DNA from: CAZQEZ01 sp964592475
Lineage (GTDB): Bacteria; Bacteroidota; Bacteroidia; Cytophagales; Cyclobacteriaceae
Direction: 5' to 3'
NCBI GenBank assembly: GCA_964592475.1
Contig: CAZQEZ010000132.1
Location: 1 to 11,870, forward strand
DNA length: 11,870 nucleotides
A program made the translations under genes and the position numbers. This document shows positions 1-6,353 of this stretch, in pieces (position 1 is the first letter of the stretch; every line of letters starts with the position of its first letter). The notes beneath the pieces were generated by a model. It searched no databases. It saw nothing but the letters and a program-made list of their open reading frames with translations, and had not been told where the DNA came from.

Positions 1-16
1 GAGGAGTTTTCGACAT
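1..16 (-). CDS. 5' end of next efflux-operon gene (partial, runs off window)
   Basis: An ATG on the minus strand at 16-14 opens a frame reading M-S-K-T-P before the window ends. It lies 29 bp downstream of the adaptor stop codon on the same strand, with no terminator hairpin between. In Bacteroidota, TolC plus MacA-like adaptor genes are commonly followed by an ABC-transporter ATPase or MacB-like permease, so this is inferred to be the start of such a subunit. Five codons cannot identify a protein. The call rests on position and strand alone. Confidence 0.4.
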
Positions 17-45
17 TTTCAAGTAAATTTATTATGCTTTATATT

Positions 46-1434
46 TTATTCTTTATTTCCGCTCTTTTTATTTTTTTTATCGGAAGTCACATTGATCAGG
101 TCACCATCTTCCAATCGCTTAGATACTGCAGAAAATGGTCCTGAAACAACTTCAGCTCCCTTTGAAAGACCACTTGTAATTTCAATGTTTTCATAATCGC
201 TTATGCCGGTTTTTACCGGTATCATTTTTGCTTTTCCATTGTCATTTACAAATACTACCTCAATTTGCTCCACATCTTCTTCTTCAGTAGAATAATCTGC
301 TTGATTATTTTCTTCATTTCCTGATTCGTCTGATTCGCTATTTTCTTTATCCTTTTTAGGCTTACGAGTAGTTACAGAGGCTAGTGGAACGGTAATAATG
401 TTTTGTTTTTCTTCTGTTATAATTTCCACGCTAGCAGTCATACCCGGCCGGAAAGGAGATACCATATTTTTATTCTTTAAAAGGTCTGCATATGATTCAT
501 TAAGAATTTTTATTCTTACCTCAAATTCAGTAACTGCATCAGGTGAAGCTTTTTCATTGGCAGTATTGGCTATTTGCGTAACCACTCCTTTAAATTCTTT
601 ATCCAAATAAGTATAGCTATCTACATCAATAACGGCAGTATCACCTAGTTCCACTCTTATGATGTCATTTTCATTTACATCTACTCTTACTTCCATATTA
701 GTAAGATCAGCAATACGTAGCATTTCAGTACCTGCCATTTGACTGGTTCCTACTACTCTTTCACCTTCTTCTACGCTGAGTTTTGAAACAATCCCCCCCA
801 TGGGTGCTCTTACATTAGTAAAGCCCAAATTTTCTTTAGCTTCTCTAACTGATGCTACGGCGCTTCTTACAATGTAACGGGCCGCATCCACATTTTTTTC
901 TGCAGCTGTCAAATCATTTTTAGCTATTTCATAATTTGCCTGAGCCACTTGCCAATCTGCTTCGGAAATCACATCGTCTTCAAATAATTGTTTGTTTCTT
1001 TCATAATCTTGTTCGGCTCTTAATTTTTGTGCTTTGGCTGAGGCCAACGCGGCTTCTGCTTGTGCCAAATTGGCTCTTTGTTGATTAAGAGCAGCTTGCG
1101 AACGTTCCAATGCAGATTCCAGGTTATCCGGTCTCAATTTTATGAGCATTTCCCCAATAGCTACCGAATCGCCTTCTTCAATAAAAATATCAATGATTTC
1201 TCCTGGTACATCAGGACTAATGGTCACTTCTGTAACGGGCTGTACCATACCTGAGGCACTTACTCTTTCAATTATTTTTCCTGTTTTAGCGGTGGCAACT
1301 TCTACTGATATTTCTGGCGGTCTGCCTATCCATCCGGCCGATTTTGCCACCATCAAAAATACAATTAGAATTACTACGGCTCCTACCAGGAACCAAATAA
1401 GCTTACTAGAACTTTTTTTTCTTCTTTTTGCCAT
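46..1434 (-). CDS. Efflux transporter periplasmic adaptor subunit (HlyD/MacA-type membrane fusion protein)
   Basis: This is the periplasmic adaptor of a tripartite efflux pump. It bridges an inner-membrane transporter and the TolC-type channel encoded just upstream. Seen in the 462-residue product: a basic N terminus (KRRKK), one membrane anchor at about 12-30, a first lipoyl half at about 68-103 (VSASGMVQPVTEV, EEGDSVAIGE), a long Ala/Gln/Glu-rich coiled-coil hairpin at about 104-203, the second lipoyl half (APMGGIVSKLSVEEGERV, about 210-227), a beta-barrel domain at about 247-340 and a membrane-proximal domain at about 390-448. A very acidic Ser/Glu/Asp/Asn-rich stretch at about 357-390 interrupts the C-terminal part. 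The start is 5 bp past the TolC-like stop codon, so the two are almost certainly cotranscribed. The anchor and overall layout resemble MacA-type adaptors that serve ABC pumps more than RND ones. The substrate (drug, peptide or lipid) cannot be told. Confidence 0.93.
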   Translation of the reverse strand: MAKRRKKSSSKLIWFLVGAVVILIVFLMVAKSAGWIGRPPEISVEVATAKTGKIIERVSASGMVQPVTEVTISPDVPGEIIDIFIEEGDSVAIGEMLIKLRPDNLESALERSQAALNQQRANLAQAEAALASAKAQKLRAEQDYERNKQLFEDDVISEADWQVAQANYEIAKNDLTAAEKNVDAARYIVRSAVASVREAKENLGFTNVRAPMGGIVSKLSVEEGERVVGTSQMAGTEMLRIADLTNMEVRVDVNENDIIRVELGDTAVIDVDSYTYLDKEFKGVVTQIANTANEKASPDAVTEFEVRIKILNESYADLLKNKNMVSPFRPGMTASVEIITEEKQNIITVPLASVTTRKPKKDKENSESDESGNEENNQADYSTEEEDVEQIEVVFVNDNGKAKMIPVKTGISDYENIEITSGLSKGAEVVSGPFSAVSKRLEDGDLINVTSDKKNKKSGNKE

Positions 1435-1439
1435 GATTA

Positions 1440-2795
1440 TTAATTTTCAAACGTTATAGGGTCCCCTAAATAAAAATCTAATACTTTAATTCTGAATAAG
1501 TAGTCGTATTTTGCTCTCAATAATTGTGTGCGTGCTTGAAACAAATTATTAGAGGCTAGTTGTAAGTCTATATAATTTACCGCACCGGCATTGTATCTTT
1601 TTTCAATAGCCCTAAAAGTTTCTTCAAGCGCTTTTACTTGCAGCTTAGCTGATTCATGAGTTTCCGATGCAGCAGTGGCGTCGTTGTAGGCGCGCTCAAT
1701 AGTTTGTCTTAGTTGATTTAAGGTGCGCTCATAGGCAATCCTGCTCCTGTCTTTTTGTATTTTTGCTCGTTGCACATTAGAACGAGCATTTAAATTATTA
1801 AATATCGGAATATTTACATTAAGAGATAAAGACTGGCTCAGATTGTCATCGTATTGTTCAAACAATGTATAATCCGATAAAGGATTTGTAAAATCTGTTG
1901 CTATATCAGAATAATTAGTAAAAATATCTGCATTGGCTGTTATACTGGGGTAATAAGCACCTTTAGCAACTTTTACTCCATACATAGCACTTTCTTGATT
2001 TAATTCAGCACTCTTCACTACTGGTTGTGTTGCTTCCGCGGTTTGATAAACATCGTTTACAGTATATTCTGAAATATTATAATCTTCAACTTCAATCTCA
2101 GGTTCCACAACTGAAAACTCTTCACTGGCGGGTATTTGCAGCAGTTGTTTCAAGTTTAATAAAGCCAATTGATAATCGTTGCGCGCGGTAACTAAATTTA
2201 CCTGATCGCCGGCCAATTGAGAAGACACCTCGTACTGGTTAGCTATTGGTAATGCTCCGGCAGCAACCTGTTTCTCAGTGAGTTCCAGTTGAGCCCTTGT
2301 AGTTTTTACCTGGCTTTCAGCATTTTCTACTAAGGCATGGTTGAAGATCACATCCATATAGGCACTTACAATATCCAATTTTACGTTATTTTCCATGTCT
2401 TCCAATGCATAGCGATCTGCTTGTAAGTCTGCCTGCCTTTGTTTTATAGAGTTATTTATTTGAAATCCATTGAATACCGGAACGGAACTTCTAAAGCTAA
2501 CTCCGTTACTCGAAATCCTTTCAGTAGTAAAATTATTAGTTGTAGGGTCAATCGACCTACCCCATCGATTTAAATATTGTCCTCCGGCATTCAAAGTCGG
2601 ATAGCGCTGAAAATTTGATTCTCTCAAATTAACCCGGCTAGTATTTACTTGTAGTTCGGTTTCCTGAATATCCAGGTTGTTTTCCATGGCATAATCTATG
2701 CATTCCTCCAGTGTCCAGTTCTCAGTATCTTGAGCCCAACTGAAATGGCAAATAATTATACCGACTAAAAAAATGGTTATTGTTTTTACTTTCAT
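1440..2795 (-). CDS. TolC family outer-membrane efflux channel protein
   Basis: This is the outer-membrane channel of the tripartite exporter, expected to trimerise into a beta-barrel with a long periplasmic alpha-helical tunnel. Seen in the 451-residue product: a signal peptide (MKVKTITIFLVGIIICHFSWA, likely cut before Q22), then the typical opening WTLEECIDYAMENN at about 27-40, and two OEP-type repeats of long amphipathic helices rich in Gln, Ala, Asn and Leu. The end of the second repeat (YNAGAVNYIDLQLASNNLF) is characteristic of the family. Length fits the 420-480 usual for the family. It lies 2 bp after the sdaAB stop and 5 bp before the adaptor start, in one tight minus-strand operon. 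No separate promoter fits in those gaps, so its expression should depend on the promoter upstream of sdaAB or on one inside that gene. Confidence 0.94.
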   Translation of the reverse strand: MKVKTITIFLVGIIICHFSWAQDTENWTLEECIDYAMENNLDIQETELQVNTSRVNLRESNFQRYPTLNAGGQYLNRWGRSIDPTTNNFTTERISSNGVSFRSSVPVFNGFQINNSIKQRQADLQADRYALEDMENNVKLDIVSAYMDVIFNHALVENAESQVKTTRAQLELTEKQVAAGALPIANQYEVSSQLAGDQVNLVTARNDYQLALLNLKQLLQIPASEEFSVVEPEIEVEDYNISEYTVNDVYQTAEATQPVVKSAELNQESAMYGVKVAKGAYYPSITANADIFTNYSDIATDFTNPLSDYTLFEQYDDNLSQSLSLNVNIPIFNNLNARSNVQRAKIQKDRSRIAYERTLNQLRQTIERAYNDATAASETHESAKLQVKALEETFRAIEKRYNAGAVNYIDLQLASNNLFQARTQLLRAKYDYLFRIKVLDFYLGDPITFEN

Positions 2796-2797
2796 GT

Positions 2798-3475
2798 TTA
2801 TAAATCAATATTTGGTATATAAATTACTTCGTGTACCCAATGTAAGCTGCGCATGTATTCCAGGCTGATGGGCTTTAACTCAGAATCCATTTCAATGACC
2901 TGGCATGCCTCATCATTTTTTGCTTTTCTCGATACTGACATGGTAGCAATGTTACAATCTTCATGAGATAAAATGTCTGCGATAAATGCAACACTGCCTT
3001 TAGTATCGTCTGCTGTAATAATTAATGTATGCAGGTTGGCATTAAAATTCGCGGTAAAGCCATTCACTTCTATTATGTTGATCATGCCCCCACCAAGACT
3101 TTCCCCAACTACCACTACCTGTTTTTCTCCGGTTTTAAGTTGTAACTTAACAGTATTGGGATGCATGGTAGATGCGTTGGCAACTGCTTTAAATTCATAG
3201 ATCAAATTGTTGCTTTCTGTAAAATCAAATGCATCTTTAATACGGCGATCGTCAGTAGCAAAATCCATAAGTCCGGCCAAAATAGCCCTGTCGCTGCCAT
3301 GGCCTTGGTAAGTTCTGGCAAAGCTATTGTAAAAAGTTATGATAGCCTGCTCTGGTTTGGCACCTAAAATCCGAATTGCCACCCTTCCTATTCTTACTAC
3401 ACCTGCGGTATGCGAACTGGACGGGCCTATCATTATCGGTCCTATCATATCAAAAATGCTACTTCTTTCTGCCAT
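2798..3475 (-). CDS. sdaAB: L-serine ammonia-lyase (serine dehydratase), iron-sulfur-dependent, beta subunit
   Basis: This is the beta chain of the two-subunit [4Fe-4S] L-serine dehydratase, which deaminates L-serine to pyruvate and ammonia in the cytoplasm. Seen in the 225 residues: the N-terminal serine dehydratase beta signature (IFDMIGPIMIGPSSSHTAG, with SSSHT at 19-23), YQGHGSDRA at 56-64, MHPNT at 104-108, a GESLGGG turn at 124-130, and a C-terminal ACT domain at about 148-222. The alpha chain, which carries the cluster-binding cysteines and most of the catalytic site, is not in this window, so the enzyme must be encoded as split genes. The stop is 2 bp before the TolC-like start. This metabolic gene therefore heads an efflux operon, probably for reasons of position rather than function. 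The ACT domain suggests amino-acid sensing or a structural role. Confidence 0.92.
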   Translation of the reverse strand: MAERSSIFDMIGPIMIGPSSSHTAGVVRIGRVAIRILGAKPEQAIITFYNSFARTYQGHGSDRAILAGLMDFATDDRRIKDAFDFTESNNLIYEFKAVANASTMHPNTVKLQLKTGEKQVVVVGESLGGGMINIIEVNGFTANFNANLHTLIITADDTKGSVAFIADILSHEDCNIATMSVSRKAKNDEACQVIEMDSELKPISLEYMRSLHWVHEVIYIPNIDL

Positions 3476-3554
3476 GCAATTTAAATTACGAGGTAATATT
3501 AGCTATAATTGCAATAGCGGTAAAATAAATGTTTATGAGTGGTAGAATAATTGT

Positions 3555-4304
3555 ATGAAGGCTCTATTTAATGACATAGTAGTTGAGGAATTAATGCTTC
3601 CTTTAAATGATAGAGGGTTACAGTATGGCGATGGATTATTTGAAACCATCATCATCAAAGATGGTATTGGTGAATTACTGGGTAAACATCTAAACCGATT
3701 AATAAAAGGAATGCAAACTTTACATATGGAAGTGCCTTCTTATTTCTCAGTTAGTTATTTTGAAGAATGTATTGCCAAACTTGGGCAAATTAACCGGACC
3801 TCAACTATGGTTGCCAACGTGATGGTTTGGCGAAGGCCAGGGGGCTTATACACGCCATTAGAAAAACAAGTTAACTTATTATTAAAATGCAGACAATATA
3901 AAGAAAAGGATAAAAAATTAAAAAAGATAGGGATTTGCCAGTCAATCAGCAATCATTATCAACCGTACTCTCCTTATAAAAGCAATAGTTTGAAATATGT
4001 ATTGGCCGGAATTGAAAAGAAGGAAAGCAGAATGGATGATCTGATAATTTTGGATTCAAATGGACATATTTCAGAAACAATTGATAAAAATATTTACTGG
4101 CAAAGTAACGATATATTTTATACTCCCGCTATTGAAACCGGATGCATAGCCGGGGTAATGCTTGATCACCTATTTGAAACCTGGAATCGTGATAAGAAAA
4201 CTGTGGTGACGGGATTTTTTGAACCAGAAGTATTAAAGCAAGCAACTAAGATTTTCGCTTGCAATGCCAGTGGAGTTTATGAAGTAGGAGAGGTGCTTTT
4301 ATGA
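3555..4304 (+). CDS. Aminotransferase class IV (PLP-dependent; aminodeoxychorismate lyase or branched-chain/D-amino-acid type)
   Basis: This is a fold-type IV PLP enzyme. Seen in the 249 residues: the family opening LNDRGLQYGDGLFETI at 17-32, a phosphate/substrate loop WRRPGG at 92-97, a candidate Schiff-base lysine K142 in SPYKSNSLKYVLAG, and the conserved block ISETIDKNIYW followed by YTPAIETGCIAGVM at about 172-202. By pattern it is closest to Bacteroidota proteins annotated as 4-amino-4-deoxychorismate lyase (folate p-aminobenzoate branch). Branched-chain or D-amino-acid aminotransferase activity cannot be excluded, so no symbol is given. Two oddities: the lysine motif seems one residue shorter than the usual K-x-L-N-x-L spacing, and the protein ends soon after IFACNASGVYEV, somewhat shorter than the usual 270-285 residues. 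It is divergent from sdaAB (79 bp between) and convergent with the GNAT gene (2 bp between stop codons). Confidence 0.85.
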   Translation: MKALFNDIVVEELMLPLNDRGLQYGDGLFETIIIKDGIGELLGKHLNRLIKGMQTLHMEVPSYFSVSYFEECIAKLGQINRTSTMVANVMVWRRPGGLYTPLEKQVNLLLKCRQYKEKDKKLKKIGICQSISNHYQPYSPYKSNSLKYVLAGIEKKESRMDDLIILDSNGHISETIDKNIYWQSNDIFYTPAIETGCIAGVMLDHLFETWNRDKKTVVTGFFEPEVLKQATKIFACNASGVYEVGEVLL

Positions 4305-4306
4305 AA

Positions 4307-4759
4307 CTATCGTCTATACCTCATAATTGGCAGTAATCTGCCTTTAGGCTTACTTTCTCGATAATCGATGGTAGCAAAACCAAATTTTTTGTAAAATGCT
4401 TCGGCATTAGGATCTGAAACAACAAGGAGTGGCTTATTATGCGCTACCACACTTTCTAAAATATAACTTAATAATTTTTTGCCGTAGCCATTACCCATGG
4501 CTTTAGGTTTAACCCAAAAATGATGTATTTCATATTCATTCGATTTCTCTTCTATGGCGCAAAAACCTACTATTTCATTATCATTACAAATTTTGAAAAT
4601 GCTATGTAACATAAAATCTTCCACGCTTAGCGTTAATTCCTCTTTCCAATACTCTATCCAATCAGCAGGGTAGTTCCAGTGTGATTTGGAGGCTAAACAC
4701 AGCGTATTTAGCTTTTTTATATCATTTGTGGTGGCCGGCTTTATGGTAGTATTCTCCAA
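4307..4759 (-). CDS. GNAT family N-acetyltransferase
   Basis: This is a probable acetyl-CoA-dependent N-acetyltransferase of the GNAT superfamily, cytoplasmic, with unknown acceptor. Seen in the 150 residues: N-terminal helices with the SKSHWNYPADWIEYWKEEL segment (about 25-42) found in a Bacteroidota/Proteobacteria GNAT subgroup, a beta strand GFCAIE, then motif A, HHFWVKP followed by MGNGYGKKLL at about 79-97, which forms the pyrophosphate-binding loop. Motif B, NAEAFYKKFGF, is at about 118-128. Length matches single-domain GNATs. It lies 4 bp downstream of the lipoprotein gene on the same strand, so the two are probably cotranscribed. Its stop codon is 2 bp from that of the convergent aminotransferase. 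Confidence 0.88.
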   Translation of the reverse strand: MENTTIKPATTNDIKKLNTLCLASKSHWNYPADWIEYWKEELTLSVEDFMLHSIFKICNDNEIVGFCAIEEKSNEYEIHHFWVKPKAMGNGYGKKLLSYILESVVAHNKPLLVVSDPNAEAFYKKFGFATIDYRESKPKGRLLPIMRYRR

Positions 4760-4763
4760 TTTA

Positions 4764-5372
4764 TCAGGGTTTTATTTTAACGTCTTCCACGGTTATTTCT
4801 ATCGTTTCCTCGTTTTCAAAAGTAAGTTGGAAGGTAAAATTGTAGTTGTCTTCATCATCAGGCGGGGTATTTAGAGTGATCATTAGCTGTTGACCGCTAA
4901 GATTAATTTCATTCTCACCGAGATTAGATAAAGTAATTCCATTTTTTTGCAGGTAGGGATGTGCCTGGAAAAATTCATTCAGATTACTTCCTGCTGCTTT
5001 GCCGCCGTAACTTTTATTGGCAGTTATATTGCATTCCACAATTTGGGGATAGAGTGTTGCCGGCGAACAAGCGTATGCTGCAGAAGTAGAAAATGGAGTT
5101 TGTGCAATATTATTGACTTCATAAGTTAGCAGCAATGCCACGCTATCATAGTCAACTATTTCATTGTTGAGATTAATTTCATATTTATAATATTGAACTT
5201 CGTTGGCATCCAGAGTTTCAACATCTGATATTTTTGCTTTATTAATATTGAAATTAGATGCTTTAAAATAAATTGGTCCATCTACTCCACAAGGATCGGA
5301 ACATGATTGCCAAAAAATACTAAAGAGGGATCCTGATAAAACAAATAGCGCAGTTATTAAAAGCTTTTTCAT
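4764..5372 (-). CDS. Hypothetical lipoprotein, Bacteroidota-type
   Basis: I do not recognise the function. The product is about 202 residues from the ATG at 5372. A longer frame starts at TTG 5381 but adds only three residues and is disfavoured. Seen: a Lys-Lys start and hydrophobic segment (MKKLLITALFVLSGSLFSIF) ending in WQSC, which gives a loose lipobox with C24 as lipidation site. Three more cysteines follow at about C28, C102 and C114. The rest alternates short polar/hydrophobic stretches, as in an all-beta sandwich, ending in the strand-like EETIEITVEDVKIKP. It is faintly reminiscent of small Bacteroidota cell-surface DUF lipoproteins with a Cys-Asp-Pro-Cys-like start, but no family is claimed. 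It heads a two-gene unit with the GNAT gene (4-bp gap). Confidence 0.75.
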   Translation of the reverse strand: MKKLLITALFVLSGSLFSIFWQSCSDPCGVDGPIYFKASNFNINKAKISDVETLDANEVQYYKYEINLNNEIVDYDSVALLLTYEVNNIAQTPFSTSAAYACSPATLYPQIVECNITANKSYGGKAAGSNLNEFFQAHPYLQKNGITLSNLGENEINLSGQQLMITLNTPPDDEDNYNFTFQLTFENEETIEITVEDVKIKP

Positions 5373-5445
5373 GTTTTTCAAATGGTTATAATGGTTGCTT
5401 TTTTTATAAGATTGCCAAAGTAAAGAAAAGGTTGTAAAGTTATTT

Positions 5446-5631
5446 TTATTTTTTTAGTACAGCTTTACGATAAATTCTTAACAGATAAGCTGTAAAAAAT
5501 ATAAACACGATAATGAGATAATAACGATATTGATAAAAAATTCCACCATCAGACGATTTGAAGGAAAAAATCAAGGCCAATAGAGCTGCTATCCACAGCA
5601 CGATTAAAATGATAGTAATTAAATTATTCAT
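5446..5631 (-). CDS. Small two-helix membrane protein, unknown function
   Basis: About 61 residues from the ATG at 5631. A frame opening at TTG 5637 adds two residues and is less likely. Seen: two hydrophobic segments, residues 3-24 (NLITIILIVLWIAALLALIF) and about 36-53 (YYLIIVFIFFTAYLLRIY), joined by a short polar loop SFKSSDGGIFYQYR, and a basic tail RKAVLKK. Positive charges in the tail suggest a cytoplasmic C terminus. Length and amino-acid make-up fit a genuine small membrane protein, but nothing identifies its role. It is a lone minus-strand gene between the lipoprotein gene and a divergent small gene. Confidence 0.55.
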   Translation of the reverse strand: MNNLITIILIVLWIAALLALIFSFKSSDGGIFYQYRYYLIIVFIFFTAYLLRIYRKAVLKK

Positions 5632-5725
5632 ATTCAAATATATAAAAAATTCAACATTAGCCTATAATTTGCTGGCTTGCTTTATTTGTAATTTACTTAT
5701 GTCAAAGGCTGCTTAGTGTTAAGAA

Positions 5726-5757
5726 TTTGCAGGATATTGTAAAAATTAATAACTTTA
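5726..5757 (+). promoter_or_regulatory. Candidate Bacteroidota promoter for the 5769 gene
   Basis: TTTG at 5726-5729 and TAACTTTA at 5750-5757 are 20 bp apart. This resembles the Bacteroidota sigma-ABfr pattern TTTG-N19-TAnnTTTG, with the last G replaced by A. Transcription would begin only a few bases before the ATG at 5769, giving a very short leader. Inferred from pattern only. Confidence 0.4.
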
Positions 5758-5768
5758 AATAAAAAAGC

Positions 5769-6035
5769 ATGACAGGTGGAATAGGATTTTCTCGGAGGGC
5801 TCATGATAATAATGCTCAAAACCTGAAGCTTAGAAAAAAAAGAATAAAACAAGAAGACAATCCTTATAGTCCGATTAAGCCTAATTATAAAAGAGATGAT
5901 TTTATTAATTTTCAAGAAATTGTTAATTATAAAAAGGATAGCCGTCTTAGAAATAAGAAGATGAATATACTGGTAAAATTAGTCGTCTTTTTGATAGTTT
6001 TACTTGGAGTTATTTTTTTAATGAACATTTTATGA
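5769..6035 (+). CDS. Small basic tail-anchored membrane protein, unknown function
   Basis: An 88-residue protein that I do not recognise by function. Seen: an N-terminal GGIGFSRRAHDNN stretch, a strongly basic polar region at about 19-65 (KLRKKRIKQ, PNYKRDDF, RLRNKKMN), and a single C-terminal membrane segment at about 66-88 (MNILVKLVVFLIVLLGVIFL). This is tail-anchored topology with the basic part in the cytoplasm by the positive-inside rule. Related short proteins starting with GGIGFS-like residues may exist in Cytophagales, but this is only an impression. Its stop overlaps the next start as ATGA (6032-6035), a classic arrangement for translational coupling. Confidence 0.65.
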   Translation: MTGGIGFSRRAHDNNAQNLKLRKKRIKQEDNPYSPIKPNYKRDDFINFQEIVNYKKDSRLRNKKMNILVKLVVFLIVLLGVIFLMNIL

Positions 6036-6136
6036 TTTACAATCTTGATGAAATTGCTCAAAGATATGCAAGGCTGGATGACGAGAAACTTGAGCATATT
6101 GCAAAATATGATATTGCAGATCTGATACCTGAAGTA
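6032..6136 (+). CDS. Partial hypothetical gene, cut by assembly gap
   Basis: Thirty-five codons are visible before the run of N. The product begins MIYNLDEIAQRYARLDDEK and continues through LEHIAKYDIADLIPEV. The spacing of hydrophobic and acidic residues resembles a short helical motif found in many bacterial proteins of unknown function, of the form Y-x-x-L-x-D-E-x-L-x-x-I-A, followed by a Pro-Glu before a helix. Here IPEV occupies that place. Start codon and ATGA overlap with the preceding gene support a real second gene of that operon. The frame after the gap (NNKI then stop at 6251-6253) may or may not be its true end, because the gap length is unknown. Confidence 0.55.
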
Positions 6137-6236
6137 NNNNNNNNNNNNNNNNNNNNNNNNNNNNNNNNNNNNNNNNNNNNNNNNNNNNNNNNNNNNNNNN
6201 NNNNNNNNNNNNNNNNNNNNNNNNNNNNNNNNNNNN
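6137..6236. other. Assembly gap (100 N)
   Basis: Exactly 100 undetermined bases. This round number is a conventional placeholder for a scaffold gap of unknown length, so neither frame nor distance should be trusted across it. It removes the 3' part of the gene starting at 6032. Confidence 0.98.
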
Positions 6237-6264
6237 AAAATAATAAAATTTAAACGAATGAAAT

Positions 6265-6300
6265 AAAAAACCTTCGATCAATAGTCTCCGAAGGTTTTTT
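6265..6300. terminator. Bidirectional intrinsic terminator
   Basis: Perfect inverted repeat AAAAAACCTTCG (6265-6276) and CGAAGGTTTTTT (6289-6300) around a 12-base loop. The GC core CCTTCG/CGAAGG is flanked by A6 on one side and T6 on the other, so it can stop transcription in both directions. It lies between the plus-strand gene ending near the gap and the minus-strand lipoprotein gene ending at 6354. Confidence 0.85.
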
Positions 6301-6353
6301 AATAGAAAAGTAGTAAAACTTTATTCTTACGCTGAAAATAGTTTAATTATATC

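Noticed and set aside
398..1459. Plus-strand open frames opposite the adaptor gene
   Set aside because: Antisense shadows of a clearly coding minus-strand gene, with no domain or start signal.
5635..5642. TATATTTG (minus strand) as promoter of the small membrane protein
   Set aside because: It would start transcription at or inside the start codon and has no -33 partner; likely chance in AT-rich DNA.
6030..6281. Frames on either strand running across the N gap
   Set aside because: Continuity depends on a placeholder gap length and cannot be supported.
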